64,000 bases of DNA from Evansella vedderi (GCF_030813435.1 NZ_JAUSUG010000013.1:1-64000), one strand, 5' to 3'; shown: positions 45,080-54,661, counted from the first letter of the stretch. Program-made: numbers and translations. The notes: generated from the letters alone by a model not told the origin.

Positions 45080-46579
45080 ATGAAAAAAGTTATTTTACTA
45101 GTAGCCATTCTTTTTGGTCTTGTGAGTGTTCTAACCGCATGTGGCAATGAAGACTCACAAACAAATTCATCACCTTCAAATAATGAAGATAGTGGTGAAC
45201 AAGCTGCGGAAAGTACAACAGAATCGGAATTGGACGATGTTACGTTAGTTTGGTACTTGATTGGTACACCTCAGCCTGATCTTAATAAAGTTCTAGAAGA
45301 GGTTAATGCGTATACGCAAGAAAAAATTAATGCAACGATTGACCTAAGGTTACTGGACTGGGGGGAATTTAACGACAGAATGCAAGTAATTACCACTTCC
45401 GGGGAAGAGTATGACATTGCATTTACAAGCTCTTGGGCTAACAACTACGCTTTAAATGCACGACGTGGTGCTTTTGTGGAATTAAATGACTTAATGGACC
45501 AATACGGTCAAGAAATGAAAGAATTAATCGATCCTGCATTCCTAGAAGGAGCGCAAATTGACGGAAAACTTTATGCTGTTCCTACGAATAAAGAAGTAGG
45601 CCAACAAGCGGTATTGTCTTTTAATAATGAACTAGTGGAAAAACATAATTTAGATATTTCAACAGTTAACTCTTTAGCTGACTTAGAGCCATTATTGGCA
45701 GTCATTAAGGAAAATGAAACAGACGTAACACCGATCGCAACATTTGATGCGTATCTTCCGTTTGATTCTATCCTTCAAGAGGAAATGCCTTTTGCTTTCA
45801 GATTAGACGGGAATACAGATGAAGTAGTTAATAAATATGAAGAAGAAGTTACGATGGAAACATTAAAAGTAATGCACGATTACTATAAAAAAGGTTATAT
45901 CCGTCCAGATGCTGCAACAAGCACAGACTCTTGGCCGTTAGAAACACCAAACTGGTTTGTTCGAAAAGAACTTTATCAGCCATATGCAGAATTAATTTGG
46001 TCCAGGTCTGCGGGATATGAAATCGTAACCCGACCTCTTCATGAGCCATATGTATTTAATAACTCAGTAACAGGTTCTATGCAGGCAATTTCAGTCACCT
46101 CAAAGAACCCTGAGCGGGCTATGATGTTCTTGAACTTATTAAATTCGGATCCTTATTTAAGAAACTTACTTGACAAAGGAATCGAAGGGGTTCACTACGA
46201 AGAGAATCCTGATGGTACGATCAAAGACTTACCTGCACGTGTGGAAAGATATAACATGCCGAGCTTTGCAATCGGAAACCAGTTGATTCTGAAGTTATAC
46301 GAAGATGATCCAGCAGATAAATGGGAAGCTTTCGAAGAGTTTAACGAAAATTCCATTCCATCACCAGCATTAGGGTTCTACTTTGACTCTAACCCTGTTC
46401 GTACAGAGATCGCAGCAATCAGTAACGTTACAAGTGAATTCTCACCTGCATTACTAAAAGGTGCGGTGGACCCAGAAGAATATATTCCGTTATTTAATGA
46501 GAAATTGTATGAAGCTGGAATGCAAAAAGTATTAGATGAAATTCAAAGTCAATACGATGAATGGAAAGCAAATCAATAA
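45080..46579 (+). CDS. Glycan-binding lipoprotein of ABC importer
   Basis: An extracellular solute-binding protein of 499 residues, LplA-like. The signal peptide ends in L-T-A-C with Cys21, followed by an acidic, serine-rich linker. W-Y-L-I-G-T-P-Q-P-D-L-N-K-V-L begins the binding fold, and N-N-S-V-T-G-S-M-Q-A-I-S-V-T is conserved in the group. It would capture high-mannose chains released by GH85. The ligand is inferred from context. Confidence 0.92.
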   Translation: MKKVILLVAILFGLVSVLTACGNEDSQTNSSPSNNEDSGEQAAESTTESELDDVTLVWYLIGTPQPDLNKVLEEVNAYTQEKINATIDLRLLDWGEFNDRMQVITTSGEEYDIAFTSSWANNYALNARRGAFVELNDLMDQYGQEMKELIDPAFLEGAQIDGKLYAVPTNKEVGQQAVLSFNNELVEKHNLDISTVNSLADLEPLLAVIKENETDVTPIATFDAYLPFDSILQEEMPFAFRLDGNTDEVVNKYEEEVTMETLKVMHDYYKKGYIRPDAATSTDSWPLETPNWFVRKELYQPYAELIWSRSAGYEIVTRPLHEPYVFNNSVTGSMQAISVTSKNPERAMMFLNLLNSDPYLRNLLDKGIEGVHYEENPDGTIKDLPARVERYNMPSFAIGNQLILKLYEDDPADKWEAFEEFNENSIPSPALGFYFDSNPVRTEIAAISNVTSEFSPALLKGAVDPEEYIPLFNEKLYEAGMQKVLDEIQSQYDEWKANQ

Positions 46580-46636
46580 TTCGATTATTAGATGATTCCA
46601 TTTATGAATGATGAGACAGCTGTAAGATGCAAGACG

Positions 46637-46668
46637 AAAGGTACCCAAATTCAATTTCGGGTACCTTT
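46637..46668 (+). terminator. Terminator after the binding-protein gene
   Basis: AAAGGTACCC pairs perfectly with GGGTACCTTT around a 12-base loop. The T-rich tail is short. Confidence 0.8.
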
Positions 46669-46690
46669 CTAATTATATGGAGGGATGAAC

Positions 46691-47581
46691 ATGTTTTATG
46701 GAGCTGTTGAGGCAGGAGGCACAAAATTTGTATGTGCAGTGGGAGATCAGGAAGGGAAGATTATTGACAAAATCACACTTCCAACAGAGGAACCTCAAAC
46801 TACCTTGTCCACAATTTACTCTTTTTTTGATAACTATCATTTAACGGCCATTGGAATCGGTAGTTTCGGCCCGATCGAATTAAATAAAGACAAAGAAAAC
46901 TATGGGGAAATATTGAATACACCGAAGCTTTCATGGAAGAACTTTAATATTTATGAAGCATTCGCAAAGAGATATAAGGTGCCAACTTTCATTAGTACCG
47001 ATGTCAATACGGCAGCACTTGGGGAATATCGCTGGGGATCGGCAAAGAATGCCAACAGTTGTTTGTACATTACGGTTGGAACGGGCATCGGAGCAGGCTT
47101 TGTAAATATGGGTGAGGTATTAAACGCATGGAACCATCCTGAAATGGGACATATTCATGTACCTCGCCATAAAAATGATACTTTCGAAGGGAGCTGTCCT
47201 TACCATAAAGACTGTTTAGAAGGGTTAGCATCAGGCAGTTCCATCGAAGCCAGGTATAAACGGAAAGGAAAAGAATTGGGACATGAAAAGGAAGTCTGGG
47301 AACTGGAGGGCTATTATTTAGCCCAAGCAATCATGAGTTATTCATTAATTCTGGGTCCGGAAAAAATCATTCTTGGTGGCGGAGTTATGAAGCAACAGAC
47401 ACTCTATCCAATTATTCGAGAGCAACTTGCAAAGTTACTTAATGATTATATTACCATTGAAAAAATGGAGGAGTATATCGTCCCCCCTTCGCTCAACGAT
47501 AATCAAGGGATTATGGGGGCATTAGCCCTGGCAATCCACGGATACGCGATAAAAAGTAGTGAGGGGCCAGTAAATACTTAA
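46691..47581 (+). CDS. ROK-family fructokinase, GmuE-like
   Basis: A 296-residue ROK kinase with E-A-G-G-T-K-F-V-C-A-V at the N-terminus, S-T-D-V-N-T-A-A-L-G-E, and an intact zinc motif: E-M-G-H-I-H-V-P-R, then C-P-Y-H-K-D-C-L-E-G. This is the bacterial fructokinase type (GmuE/ScrK), which phosphorylates fructose or mannose at C6. With ManA next to it, mannose to fructose-6-phosphate is covered. ATG at 46691 fits the AGGAGGG-like site better than ATG at 46685. Confidence 0.9.
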   Translation: MFYGAVEAGGTKFVCAVGDQEGKIIDKITLPTEEPQTTLSTIYSFFDNYHLTAIGIGSFGPIELNKDKENYGEILNTPKLSWKNFNIYEAFAKRYKVPTFISTDVNTAALGEYRWGSAKNANSCLYITVGTGIGAGFVNMGEVLNAWNHPEMGHIHVPRHKNDTFEGSCPYHKDCLEGLASGSSIEARYKRKGKELGHEKEVWELEGYYLAQAIMSYSLILGPEKIILGGGVMKQQTLYPIIREQLAKLLNDYITIEKMEEYIVPPSLNDNQGIMGALALAIHGYAIKSSEGPVNT

Positions 47582-47657
47582 AAGGCCCTAGGGGGGAAGA
47601 GTCACAATAAGGTTTCTTGTAAATTTTTATACGTATTTTATATTAAAGGAGTAGGTT

Positions 47658-48608
47658 ATGATACTTGAACCATTGTTTTTAGAACCTGTTTTTAAAGAAC
47701 GGATATGGGGTGGAAAGGCTCTGAAGGATAACTTTGGTTATTCTATTAACAGTAATATAACAGGAGAATGCTGGGCTATATCCGGGCATCCCCATGGACA
47801 GAGTGTTGTCAAAAATGGAGTCTATAAGGGGTGGACTATAGAGAAGCTATGGAAGGAAAGGCGTGGATTATTTGGTAACCCAACAGGTGAAGTTTTTCCT
47901 TTACTTGTTAAAATCTTGGATGCAAATAAAGATTTATCTGTGCAGGTACACCCTGATGATGCGTATGCAATGTATAATGAGAATGGCGAGTTGGGGAAGA
48001 CAGAATGCTGGTACATTATTGATTGCAAAGAGGATGCAAAGATAGTTTATGGACACCGTGCCCAGACAAAGGCTGAGCTAATGAAAATGATTGAGGAAAA
48101 GAGGTGGGAAAGCCTACTGAATTATGTACCAATAAAGCCAGGAGATTTCTACTTCGTTCCAAGTGGTACCGTCCATGCATTGTGTGAAGGAACTTTGGTA
48201 TTGGAAGTACAGCAGAGTTCAGACACGACTTATAGAGTATATGATTATGAAAGAGAAGATGAAAATGGGGCGTTAAGGGAGTTACACTTAAATAAAGCGA
48301 TAGATGTTATAAACGTCCCATTTAAACAAGTAGATAATAAGCATGAACAACAAAGGCATGAAGACTCGATAAAAACTACTTTTGTAGAAAGTGAATACTT
48401 CACTGTTCATAAATGGTCTGTAAAAGAATCATATAGCCATACAAAAGAAGAACCTTTTCTATTATGTAGTGTTATCGGTGGTGAAGGCAAGTTACTTATA
48501 GAAGAGGAAATATTCCCAATAAAAAAAGGTGACCATTTTATACTACCTGATTATATAGAAAACATCACATTAAAAGGGGAACTTGAAATAATCGTTTCTC
48601 ATTTGTAA
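47658..48608 (+). CDS. manA: Mannose-6-phosphate isomerase
   Basis: A type I phosphomannose isomerase of 316 residues, short Bacillus type. Zinc ligands are in L-S-V-Q-V-H-P-D-D and G-K-T-E-C-W-Y; P-S-G-T-V-H-A-L precedes E-V-Q-Q-S-S-D-T-T-Y-R-V-Y-D-Y. It turns mannose-6-phosphate into fructose-6-phosphate. The site AAAGGAGTAGGTT precedes the ATG. Confidence 0.95.
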   Translation: MILEPLFLEPVFKERIWGGKALKDNFGYSINSNITGECWAISGHPHGQSVVKNGVYKGWTIEKLWKERRGLFGNPTGEVFPLLVKILDANKDLSVQVHPDDAYAMYNENGELGKTECWYIIDCKEDAKIVYGHRAQTKAELMKMIEEKRWESLLNYVPIKPGDFYFVPSGTVHALCEGTLVLEVQQSSDTTYRVYDYEREDENGALRELHLNKAIDVINVPFKQVDNKHEQQRHEDSIKTTFVESEYFTVHKWSVKESYSHTKEEPFLLCSVIGGEGKLLIEEEIFPIKKGDHFILPDYIENITLKGELEIIVSHL

Positions 48609-48645
48609 ATATCTTCAACCATGGCGTAGCTGTATAGAACCATAT

Positions 48646-48692
48646 CCCCTCCATGTAAAGTTAAAGGATAATCCTTTCACTTCACATGGAGG
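48646..48692 (+). terminator. Long hairpin after manA
   Basis: CCCTCCATGT pairs with ACATGGAGGG, with an inner AAAGGAT/ATCCTTT helix. No T tract follows, so it may stabilise the manA transcript rather than end it. The remaining gap to 48868 holds only a 14-codon frame at 48700. Confidence 0.55.
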
Positions 48693-48868
48693 GAAGAAAA
48701 TGAAGCACGATAGTTTGGAGGAGGGAAAGCTAAACTATTTTTAGAGTTGTCTTCCTGATAAAGAAGCTCTTCTATGGAGTAATATAAACAAACAACGCTT
48801 TATTTCATAATTGTTCAGGGAAGCATGCAGGCATGATAGCCGCTGTTTGATTGCACGGGTGGGAGCGA

Positions 48869-49207
48869 ATGGGTTATGGAGATTTAACTCACCCACTGCA
48901 AATTCAAATTAAAAACATTATAAAAATATTAGCTGAGTGCGAGCAATGGTTGCGGCGTACCTACTGCATTCCACTTTATAATTTGGCACTCACCTATTTG
49001 AAATTTGTATGTCCAGAGCAAGTAGAAGACCTTCCCCTTACTGAAGACGTTTGGCTAAATATCATCATCTACTTATTGAACAAAATAAAGTATTCCAATA
49101 CCGATACAATAAATAGATTACGAAGTAAATTTCCACAAATCAGATATAATGATTCAGGAATTCCAGTTGGAGGTTATTACATTAGAGAAGGTGTTGATTC
49201 CCTATGA
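48869..49207 (+). CDS. Uncharacterised protein coupled to cutC
   Basis: A 112-residue soluble protein I do not recognise. It begins M-G-Y-G-D-L-T-H-P-L-Q, is rich in amphipathic helices (Q-I-K-N-I-I-K-I-L-A-E-C-E-Q-W-L-R-R) and ends G-I-P-V-G-G-Y-Y-I-R-E-G-V-D-S-L. GGTGGGAGCGA stands before the ATG, and the stop overlaps the cutC start by four bases, which argues that it is a real gene. Possibly a glycan-metabolism accessory protein. Confidence 0.6.
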   Translation: MGYGDLTHPLQIQIKNIIKILAECEQWLRRTYCIPLYNLALTYLKFVCPEQVEDLPLTEDVWLNIIIYLLNKIKYSNTDTINRLRSKFPQIRYNDSGIPVGGYYIREGVDSL

Positions 49208-49893
49208 TTGAAATAATTGTACTAGACAAAGAATCTGCTATACAAGCTGAGGAAGCCGGTGCGAGCCGTTTAGAGCTTGTATCTTCTATTAATAGTGGTG
49301 GGTTAACACCGACAAGAAAAACAATTGCTGAGGTTTGTTCCTCTGTTTCCATATCTGTTTATATAATGATTAGACCACATTCAAATAACTTTGTTTATTC
49401 TCCCTTGGACAAATTAGAAATTTTTGAAGGAATCTCCGTAGTGAAGGAAGAGGCAGCGGCTGGCATTGTTTTTGGTGCATTAACTATGGACAATAAATTA
49501 GATGAAATACTACTTAGTGAAGTAGTTAATAAAGTGGGAGATTTACCAATTACATTTCATCGTGCAATCGATGAAGCAAAGGACCCGATTGAACTATATT
49601 CCCAACTAATAAACTATCCAAACATAAAAAGAGTACTGACATCTGGTGGTAAGCCAGTAGCAAGTGAAGGCATCGATTACTTGAAAAGGCTGATCGACAT
49701 ACAGAAGGAAAAAAATGGACCCATCGTAATGCCGGGATCTGGAATTAATATAGATACGCTACCAATGCTCCATGCTTCACTTAATGCCAGTGAATATCAC
49801 ATTGGCTCTGGGGCAAGGGTTTCTAGAAATTATAATGAGCGAGTGGATGCAGAAAACGTTCGTAACATGATAGAAATTATAAGCGGAAAATAA
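49204..49893 (+). CDS. cutC: CutC-family protein
   Basis: A 229-residue TIM-barrel protein of the CutC family: E-A-G-A-S-R-L-E-L-V-S near the start, M-I-R-P-H, F-H-R-A-I-D-E-A and L-T-S-G-G. CutC was named for copper tolerance in E. coli, but that role is doubtful. In Firmicutes it often occurs in amino-sugar and glycan clusters, as here. No metal ligand set is obvious. Confidence 0.88.
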   Translation: MIEIIVLDKESAIQAEEAGASRLELVSSINSGGLTPTRKTIAEVCSSVSISVYIMIRPHSNNFVYSPLDKLEIFEGISVVKEEAAAGIVFGALTMDNKLDEILLSEVVNKVGDLPITFHRAIDEAKDPIELYSQLINYPNIKRVLTSGGKPVASEGIDYLKRLIDIQKEKNGPIVMPGSGINIDTLPMLHASLNASEYHIGSGARVSRNYNERVDAENVRNMIEIISGK

Positions 49894-50079
49894 ACCTTCT
49901 AATCGAAGTTTCTTACCCTTTATTATAAGGTAGAAGGTACTTGAAATAGCTTTTCATAATTATTAGGAAGAAGGGAAAAAAAAAGTGAAGTTGGTTCCAT
50001 TCTTTGATAAAATTATGCAATATTAAAGATAAAAACTACTTTCCAATATATTGTCTAATAAGCTTTTTCACTAAATAAG

Positions 50080-50117
50080 AAAAAACCTTCCAATTATAAG
50101 TTAATGGAAGGTTTTTT
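50080..50117. terminator. Bidirectional terminator between cutC and DUF3231 genes
   Basis: AAAAAACCTTCCA pairs perfectly with TGGAAGGTTTTTT over a 12-base loop. The A- and T-runs on both flanks suit both strands. Nothing else is seen between 49894 and 50209. Confidence 0.9.
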
Positions 50118-50209
50118 AGCATCACATTTTTAGTATAACATGATGTATTATATTTTTATTGAAAAATGTTTGACAAACTATAGGCTGTGTAGTTAAAGAA
50201 ACTTTGTAA

Positions 50210-51208
50210 TTAATGATTAACTAAGGAGTCTCGATTAGGTGCTTGAGGTGGTTGTTCCAACCAATTCCTGTTTATCATAAGATTAGCTCCATCCTCTGAA
50301 AACTTCATAATTTCCATCATAATTCTAGCATAGTGAGCACCTAAATCTCTTCTCATCGAGGTACCTAACCCAAATCCCATAAAACCAATTGCAGTTGAGT
50401 TTAGGGATGTGACCATATATAGCATTAGCTTATCAGAAAATGGAGCTGTTGTGGAATCAGTTACTTCCATACCAACAGGAGTCGTACCCAGTAAATCCTC
50501 TTCTTTTAAAATTTCATTTAATATAGCTGCTTGTTTCTCAGCAAAATCCTTTCCTTTTATAAAATACTCCCTTATTTCTTTATCTTCCACAACTTGACTG
50601 AACCCTGTTAATACCACCACACCAAAAAAGTTTCTTTCTATATTGAAAAAGAGCTCGGTAAGTTCTATTACATTTATTGGTCTACGTTTCCCAAGCCAAC
50701 CTGTTAAAAAAGATTTGTCATCTATAAAATCAACTTTATTAGGATATGGAATAGTTGGAGGGCGGTCATAAATTCCTTTAGATAACATTAGATTTACTGA
50801 TTTTTTGTATAAATTATTTACTCCCATTAAACAATTCGAGAAAAATTCTAAAACATCCTTTCGAGCAATTGTTGCAGTTAATTTTCCATAACCCATTAAA
50901 CCAATTGCAGCGTTGCTATAGACAAAACTTAATGCAAAGGAGTCATTAAATAAGGAAGGAGCAGTCAAGTCTATATCATCGTCGGAAAAACCACTTGGAA
51001 TTGGAAAATTTTCTTCCTTAAATATGTTGGATATTTTCTCTAAATGGCTCTCCGTTTCATCTAAAGATAGTTGTAAAATAGGCTTTATTTCTTCATCCTG
51101 CACAGTGTTCAGAAAGTGTTTGAGGAAACATCGAAAAGCACTGTCTTGCATGTATACCGTCCATAAAGCAGCTATCTCAGTTGACGATAACTTTACATTT
51201 TTCTCCAT
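50210..51208 (-). CDS. DUF3231 protein, duplicated ferritin-like domain
   Basis: A 332-residue protein made of two homologous halves (about 5-165 and 170-330). Each has a four-helix arrangement with paired motifs: S-N-A-A-I-G-L-M-G-Y-G in the first and N-S-T-A-I-G-F-M-G-F-G in the second, and M-L-S-K-G-I-Y-D-R-P-P versus M-I-N-R-N-W-L-E-Q-P-P. This is the DUF3231 family of Bacillus, ferritin/YppD-like; function unknown, some members are linked to spores. The site TTGGAGGATACAG precedes the ATG. Confidence 0.85.
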   Translation of the reverse strand: MEKNVKLSSTEIAALWTVYMQDSAFRCFLKHFLNTVQDEEIKPILQLSLDETESHLEKISNIFKEENFPIPSGFSDDDIDLTAPSLFNDSFALSFVYSNAAIGLMGYGKLTATIARKDVLEFFSNCLMGVNNLYKKSVNLMLSKGIYDRPPTIPYPNKVDFIDDKSFLTGWLGKRRPINVIELTELFFNIERNFFGVVVLTGFSQVVEDKEIREYFIKGKDFAEKQAAILNEILKEEDLLGTTPVGMEVTDSTTAPFSDKLMLYMVTSLNSTAIGFMGFGLGTSMRRDLGAHYARIMMEIMKFSEDGANLMINRNWLEQPPQAPNRDSLVNH

Positions 51209-52353
51209 TCTGTATCCTCCAACAATTTATTATTTGGTTTATTATTTTTTTCTTTTAGTTATTTTATACTCAATTTTGAATGGAAGAGAATTGATACTCA
51301 ACTCTAAGACAACTGTTACGGTTTTCCACCAAAAGGTTGGTTCCTAAGACAGAATGAAAAAAGTGAAAAAATAATATGAAGAAAGATTTCTATTCGTAGT
51401 AGACAATTAACATGCAAGGAATTTAACACTATAAATCAGGACAAATTAATGTATCATCTCGAACAATTTATAGATGACCTCACTATATTTCTCATTAGAA
51501 AAGTCTTGTGAAGAGGAATTAGCATAGAAAAGTAATAGAACTAAGTTAATTTGGATAGTTCATGGCGATTAAGAGTTATTCATATATCTTTAAATATGCG
51601 GATGATTGTGTACCCCACAAAGGCGCATAAAAGTAGCCCGTGGAACTTCCTAGTGCATCATGCTGCATAAAAAGATGAGGGTGGACCCTCAAAATCGCCA
51701 TACAGGTGCAGATTTCAAACCAACTTAAGCTGCATTAGGTCAAAAGATATTGTATTGTGGTGATTGTCAGGAAAAAGGGGAACTTGATTCCGTTAAGTAG
51801 GTGTTATGGTGACGAACGCTATTAAAGTATCGAAAGTATAGGAATGTCATCAAAACTAGGAGGGAGTCGTTGGTTTAGGACAAGCTTGGAGGAAGTTTGC
51901 TGACTGTCTAGGTTTGCCACTAATATCTACCCCTTCCCGATAACTTCCAACACGGTTCTAAGGGGAGCCAATTTAACATAATTAGATAGGTTTCCCTACT
52001 ACTAGTCTTAGTTTAAAATAGACTGTACAACGATAGTGACTAAGGATATAAATTTATTAAACTCAAAACATACGTAACATTAGCAAGGAAATAGTTTACA
52101 AATTATATTGACCTTTGTTTACTTGTGGTATTTTTTTAATGTTAGGGTACTTTTTTAAATAGACATAGTACATCAATAGTGTTAATATGAAAATAATTAC
52201 TAAAATATTTAATAATGTTTTAGGGGAGGAAACTACTACTTTTAAGTAGAAATTATTATTAATTAAGTGAATAATCAAATATATATACGCTATAAAAGTA
52301 TATTAACTGGTTTAAATGATTAAATACGATCAATTGAATTGAGGGTGTTTTAA
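51209..52353. other. 1.1-kb region without an intact gene
   Basis: Short, stop-interrupted frames on the plus strand (for example around 51541-51780) look like a decayed coding sequence, but I could not identify it. A K-Y-A-D-D-C string near 51590 and a GAGGGTGGACCCTC palindrome near 51677 are noted. A minus-strand 60-codon frame at 52096-52278 lacks a ribosome site. The last 100 bases should hold the LacI gene promoter. Confidence 0.4.
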
Positions 52354-53352
52354 GTGGCTACAATTAAAGATATTGCAAAAAAAGCGGGTGTTTCACCTGC
52401 AACTGTTTCACGTGTTCTTAACTATGATTCAACATTATCTGTTGCTGATGCAACGAAAAAAAAAATATTTGAAGCAGCAGAAGAGTTATCATATCAAAAA
52501 AGATCAGCAAAAAAATTTGCTGGTCAGAAAATTGCTATTGTACATTGGTATATGACAGAAAAAGAAGAATTGAATGACCTCTACTATCTTTCGATCAGGG
52601 TTGGAATTGATGAACGCTGTAAACAGTTAGAGGTGATCCCGGAAATATACTATTATGATAATATTAATGAAATTGATTCTACTCAAATAGAAGGAATTAT
52701 TGCAGTTGGTAAATTTAGTAATAAACAGGTTAATGACCTATCCAAAATACACCCACTAATTGTATTTGTTGATTTTAGTCCTGACGAGGATATATTCGAT
52801 TCAGTAGTTATTGATTTCGAGAAAGCTACAAAAAGCATTATCAATTATTTTATTGAATCAGGTCACAAAAAAATTGGATATATTGGTGGACGAGAGTTTC
52901 TTAAAGATGAACTTAATCCAATAGATGATTTACGTGAGATGACGTTTATAAAGTATATGGAAGAAAAAGGTTTATTTCAAGAAAATTTTATGTTTATTGG
53001 GTCTTTTTCTGTAGAAGAAGGCTATAAACTTATGAAGCAAGCGATAAATGAGTTAGGAGATAAGTTACCAACCGCATTTTTTATGAGTAGTGATGTAATG
53101 GCAATTGGTGCTTTACGAGCACTACACGAGGAAAAAATTATTGTACCGGATCGTGTAAGTGTTTTTGGTATAAATGATATGTCTGTTTCTAAGTATGTTT
53201 ATCCCCCACTAAGTACAGTAAAAGTTTACACGGAAGAAATGGGGGGCACAGCTGTGGATACGTTAATCGAACGAATGGAAGGTAGAAATATCGCCAAAAA
53301 AATAGTAATCTCAACGAAGTTAATGATTCGAGAAAGTGTAAAAGCTAAATAA
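52354..53352 (+). CDS. LacI-family transcription regulator
   Basis: A 332-residue repressor: N-terminal helix-turn-helix M-A-T-I-K-D-I-A-K-K-A-G-V-S-P-A-T-V-S-R, hinge, and a periplasmic-binding-like sensor domain ending in S-T-V-K-V-Y-T-E-E-M-G-G-T-A. The fold resembles GanR/MsmR types that respond to oligosaccharides. It likely controls the transporter cluster that follows. GTG start with GAGGGTG upstream. Confidence 0.92.
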   Translation: MATIKDIAKKAGVSPATVSRVLNYDSTLSVADATKKKIFEAAEELSYQKRSAKKFAGQKIAIVHWYMTEKEELNDLYYLSIRVGIDERCKQLEVIPEIYYYDNINEIDSTQIEGIIAVGKFSNKQVNDLSKIHPLIVFVDFSPDEDIFDSVVIDFEKATKSIINYFIESGHKKIGYIGGREFLKDELNPIDDLREMTFIKYMEEKGLFQENFMFIGSFSVEEGYKLMKQAINELGDKLPTAFFMSSDVMAIGALRALHEEKIIVPDRVSVFGINDMSVSKYVYPPLSTVKVYTEEMGGTAVDTLIERMEGRNIAKKIVISTKLMIRESVKAK

Positions 53353-53740
53353 TTATCCATGAATAGATTAATGAAAAGTAATAAAAAACTCTACTAACGA
53401 AAACGAGTTAGTAGAGTTTTTTTTGTTCTGTTCAGGATTTAACAAAATACGGCACTTAGTAACAAGTAACTTATTTACTAAATTATATAGAATGAAATAT
53501 GGAGGGGGAGGAGATGTAGATAGATAGTATGACTAACTCTAATGGCTCTAGTTAGTTAGTTTTGTTTAATAAATACTTTACTATATATTTTTTAGAAAAA
53601 AGTAAATTTTCAGTAGACTTAAGAACCACCTCAATGTTATTATTAAATAAATTAGGTAATAAATTTAATAAATTTTTTACCTTACCGAAATTAAGGGGGC
53701 GGTAATGGAACATTAGATTATTAAGAAATGGGGTGAATTT
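53353..53740 (+). promoter_or_regulatory. Terminator and leader between LacI and ROK genes
   Basis: A perfect terminator sits at 53383-53424 (AAAAAACTCTACTAAC with GTTAGTAGAGTTTTTT). A smaller hairpin ACTAACT/AGTTAGT occurs near 53532-53556. No gene is seen; the sugar operon promoter is probably in the last 150 bases. Confidence 0.7.
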
Positions 53741-54661
53741 ATGGAATATGCTTTAGGAATAGATATAGGTGGTACTAAAATTGCTGCCGCTATTCTTAAT
53801 CAATCTGGAGAAATAATTAATCGAGTAGAAGTGAAAAGTAAACCAGAAAACGAAGAAAAAATGTTTGAGCAAGTAGTTGAATGTATAAAAAATTTACTAA
53901 GTAATTCACTTATTCCTGTTGCTGATATATGTGGAATGGGAATTGGTATTCCAGGTAAAGTAGATCAAGAGAATGGATTGGCTGTTTTTCAAAACAATTT
54001 ACCCTGGAGAAATTTTCCTATTAAAGAACGTCTAAAAAGCATTTTTCCCGTTGAGCATATTGTAATTGATAATGATGTATGTATGGCTGCTTTTGCAGAA
54101 TGGAAACAATTAGACATGAAAGAAAATACATCTTTTGTCTATATCACGGTTAGTACTGGAATTGCATGTTCATTCATAAATTCAGGTTCAGTTATTAGAG
54201 GAGCTGGATTCGCAGGAGAAATAGGACTTATATCTGTATTAAATAATCTTTCAGAAAGTGGAATTGAAACACTTGAAAGATCATCGTCTGGGTTGGCAAT
54301 TGAGAAACTAGCGAAAAAGCATTTTCAAAACCCGAATATGACTACAAAGGATTTTTTTGATGAATACGTAAAAGGTAACTTATTAGCAAGAAGACTCATG
54401 AAAGAAATTGTTATCTCATTAACCCATGGTATATACTCAATAGTTTGTCTACTTGATCCCCATAGAATTGTATTTGGAGGAGGAGTTATGAACCACAACC
54501 CATTCTTACTAGATTTAATGAAAGAGTCACTAAGGGATAACTTAGTATTTGGACAATATCAAGTATTAGACAGAATGCAAATAAGTGGTTTAAAAGAAAA
54601 TTCTGGTGTTATTGGAGCTGGTTTGCGTGGACTAAATCTCTCTCAGACTATAATTAAATGA
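53741..54661 (+). CDS. ROK-family kinase (third of three)
   Basis: A 306-residue ROK protein with G-I-D-I-G-G-T-K-I-A-A-A, D-N-D-V-C-M-A-A-F-A-E-W and T-V-S-T-G-I-A-C-S-F. The zinc motif is absent (G-E-I-G-L-I-S-V-L-N-N at its place), and the usual G-T-G-I-G is S-T-G-I-A. It may be a glucokinase-like amino-sugar kinase. It leads the operon through 60.1 kb. Confidence 0.88.
   Translation: MEYALGIDIGGTKIAAAILNQSGEIINRVEVKSKPENEEKMFEQVVECIKNLLSNSLIPVADICGMGIGIPGKVDQENGLAVFQNNLPWRNFPIKERLKSIFPVEHIVIDNDVCMAAFAEWKQLDMKENTSFVYITVSTGIACSFINSGSVIRGAGFAGEIGLISVLNNLSESGIETLERSSSGLAIEKLAKKHFQNPNMTTKDFFDEYVKGNLLARRLMKEIVISLTHGIYSIVCLLDPHRIVFGGGVMNHNPFLLDLMKESLRDNLVFGQYQVLDRMQISGLKENSGVIGAGLRGLNLSQTIIK

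Noticed and set aside
48700-48744. 14-codon frame after the manA hairpin as a leader peptide
   Set aside because: It has a ribosome-like site, but no run of regulatory codons or attenuator is seen behind it.
51580-51610. K-Y-A-D-D-C string as a reverse transcriptase motif
   Set aside because: Apart from the YADD letters no neighbouring motif of group II intron or retron reverse transcriptases is present, so the match is likely chance.
51670-51690. GAGGGTGGACCCTC as part of a T-box leader
   Set aside because: No specifier stem, antiterminator or aminoacyl-tRNA synthetase or amino-acid gene follows; the likeness to the T-box sequence is partial.
52096-52278. 60-codon minus-strand frame with a membrane helix
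   Set aside because: It needs a TTG start without any ribosome site and lies in an AT-rich stretch where hydrophobic frames arise by chance.
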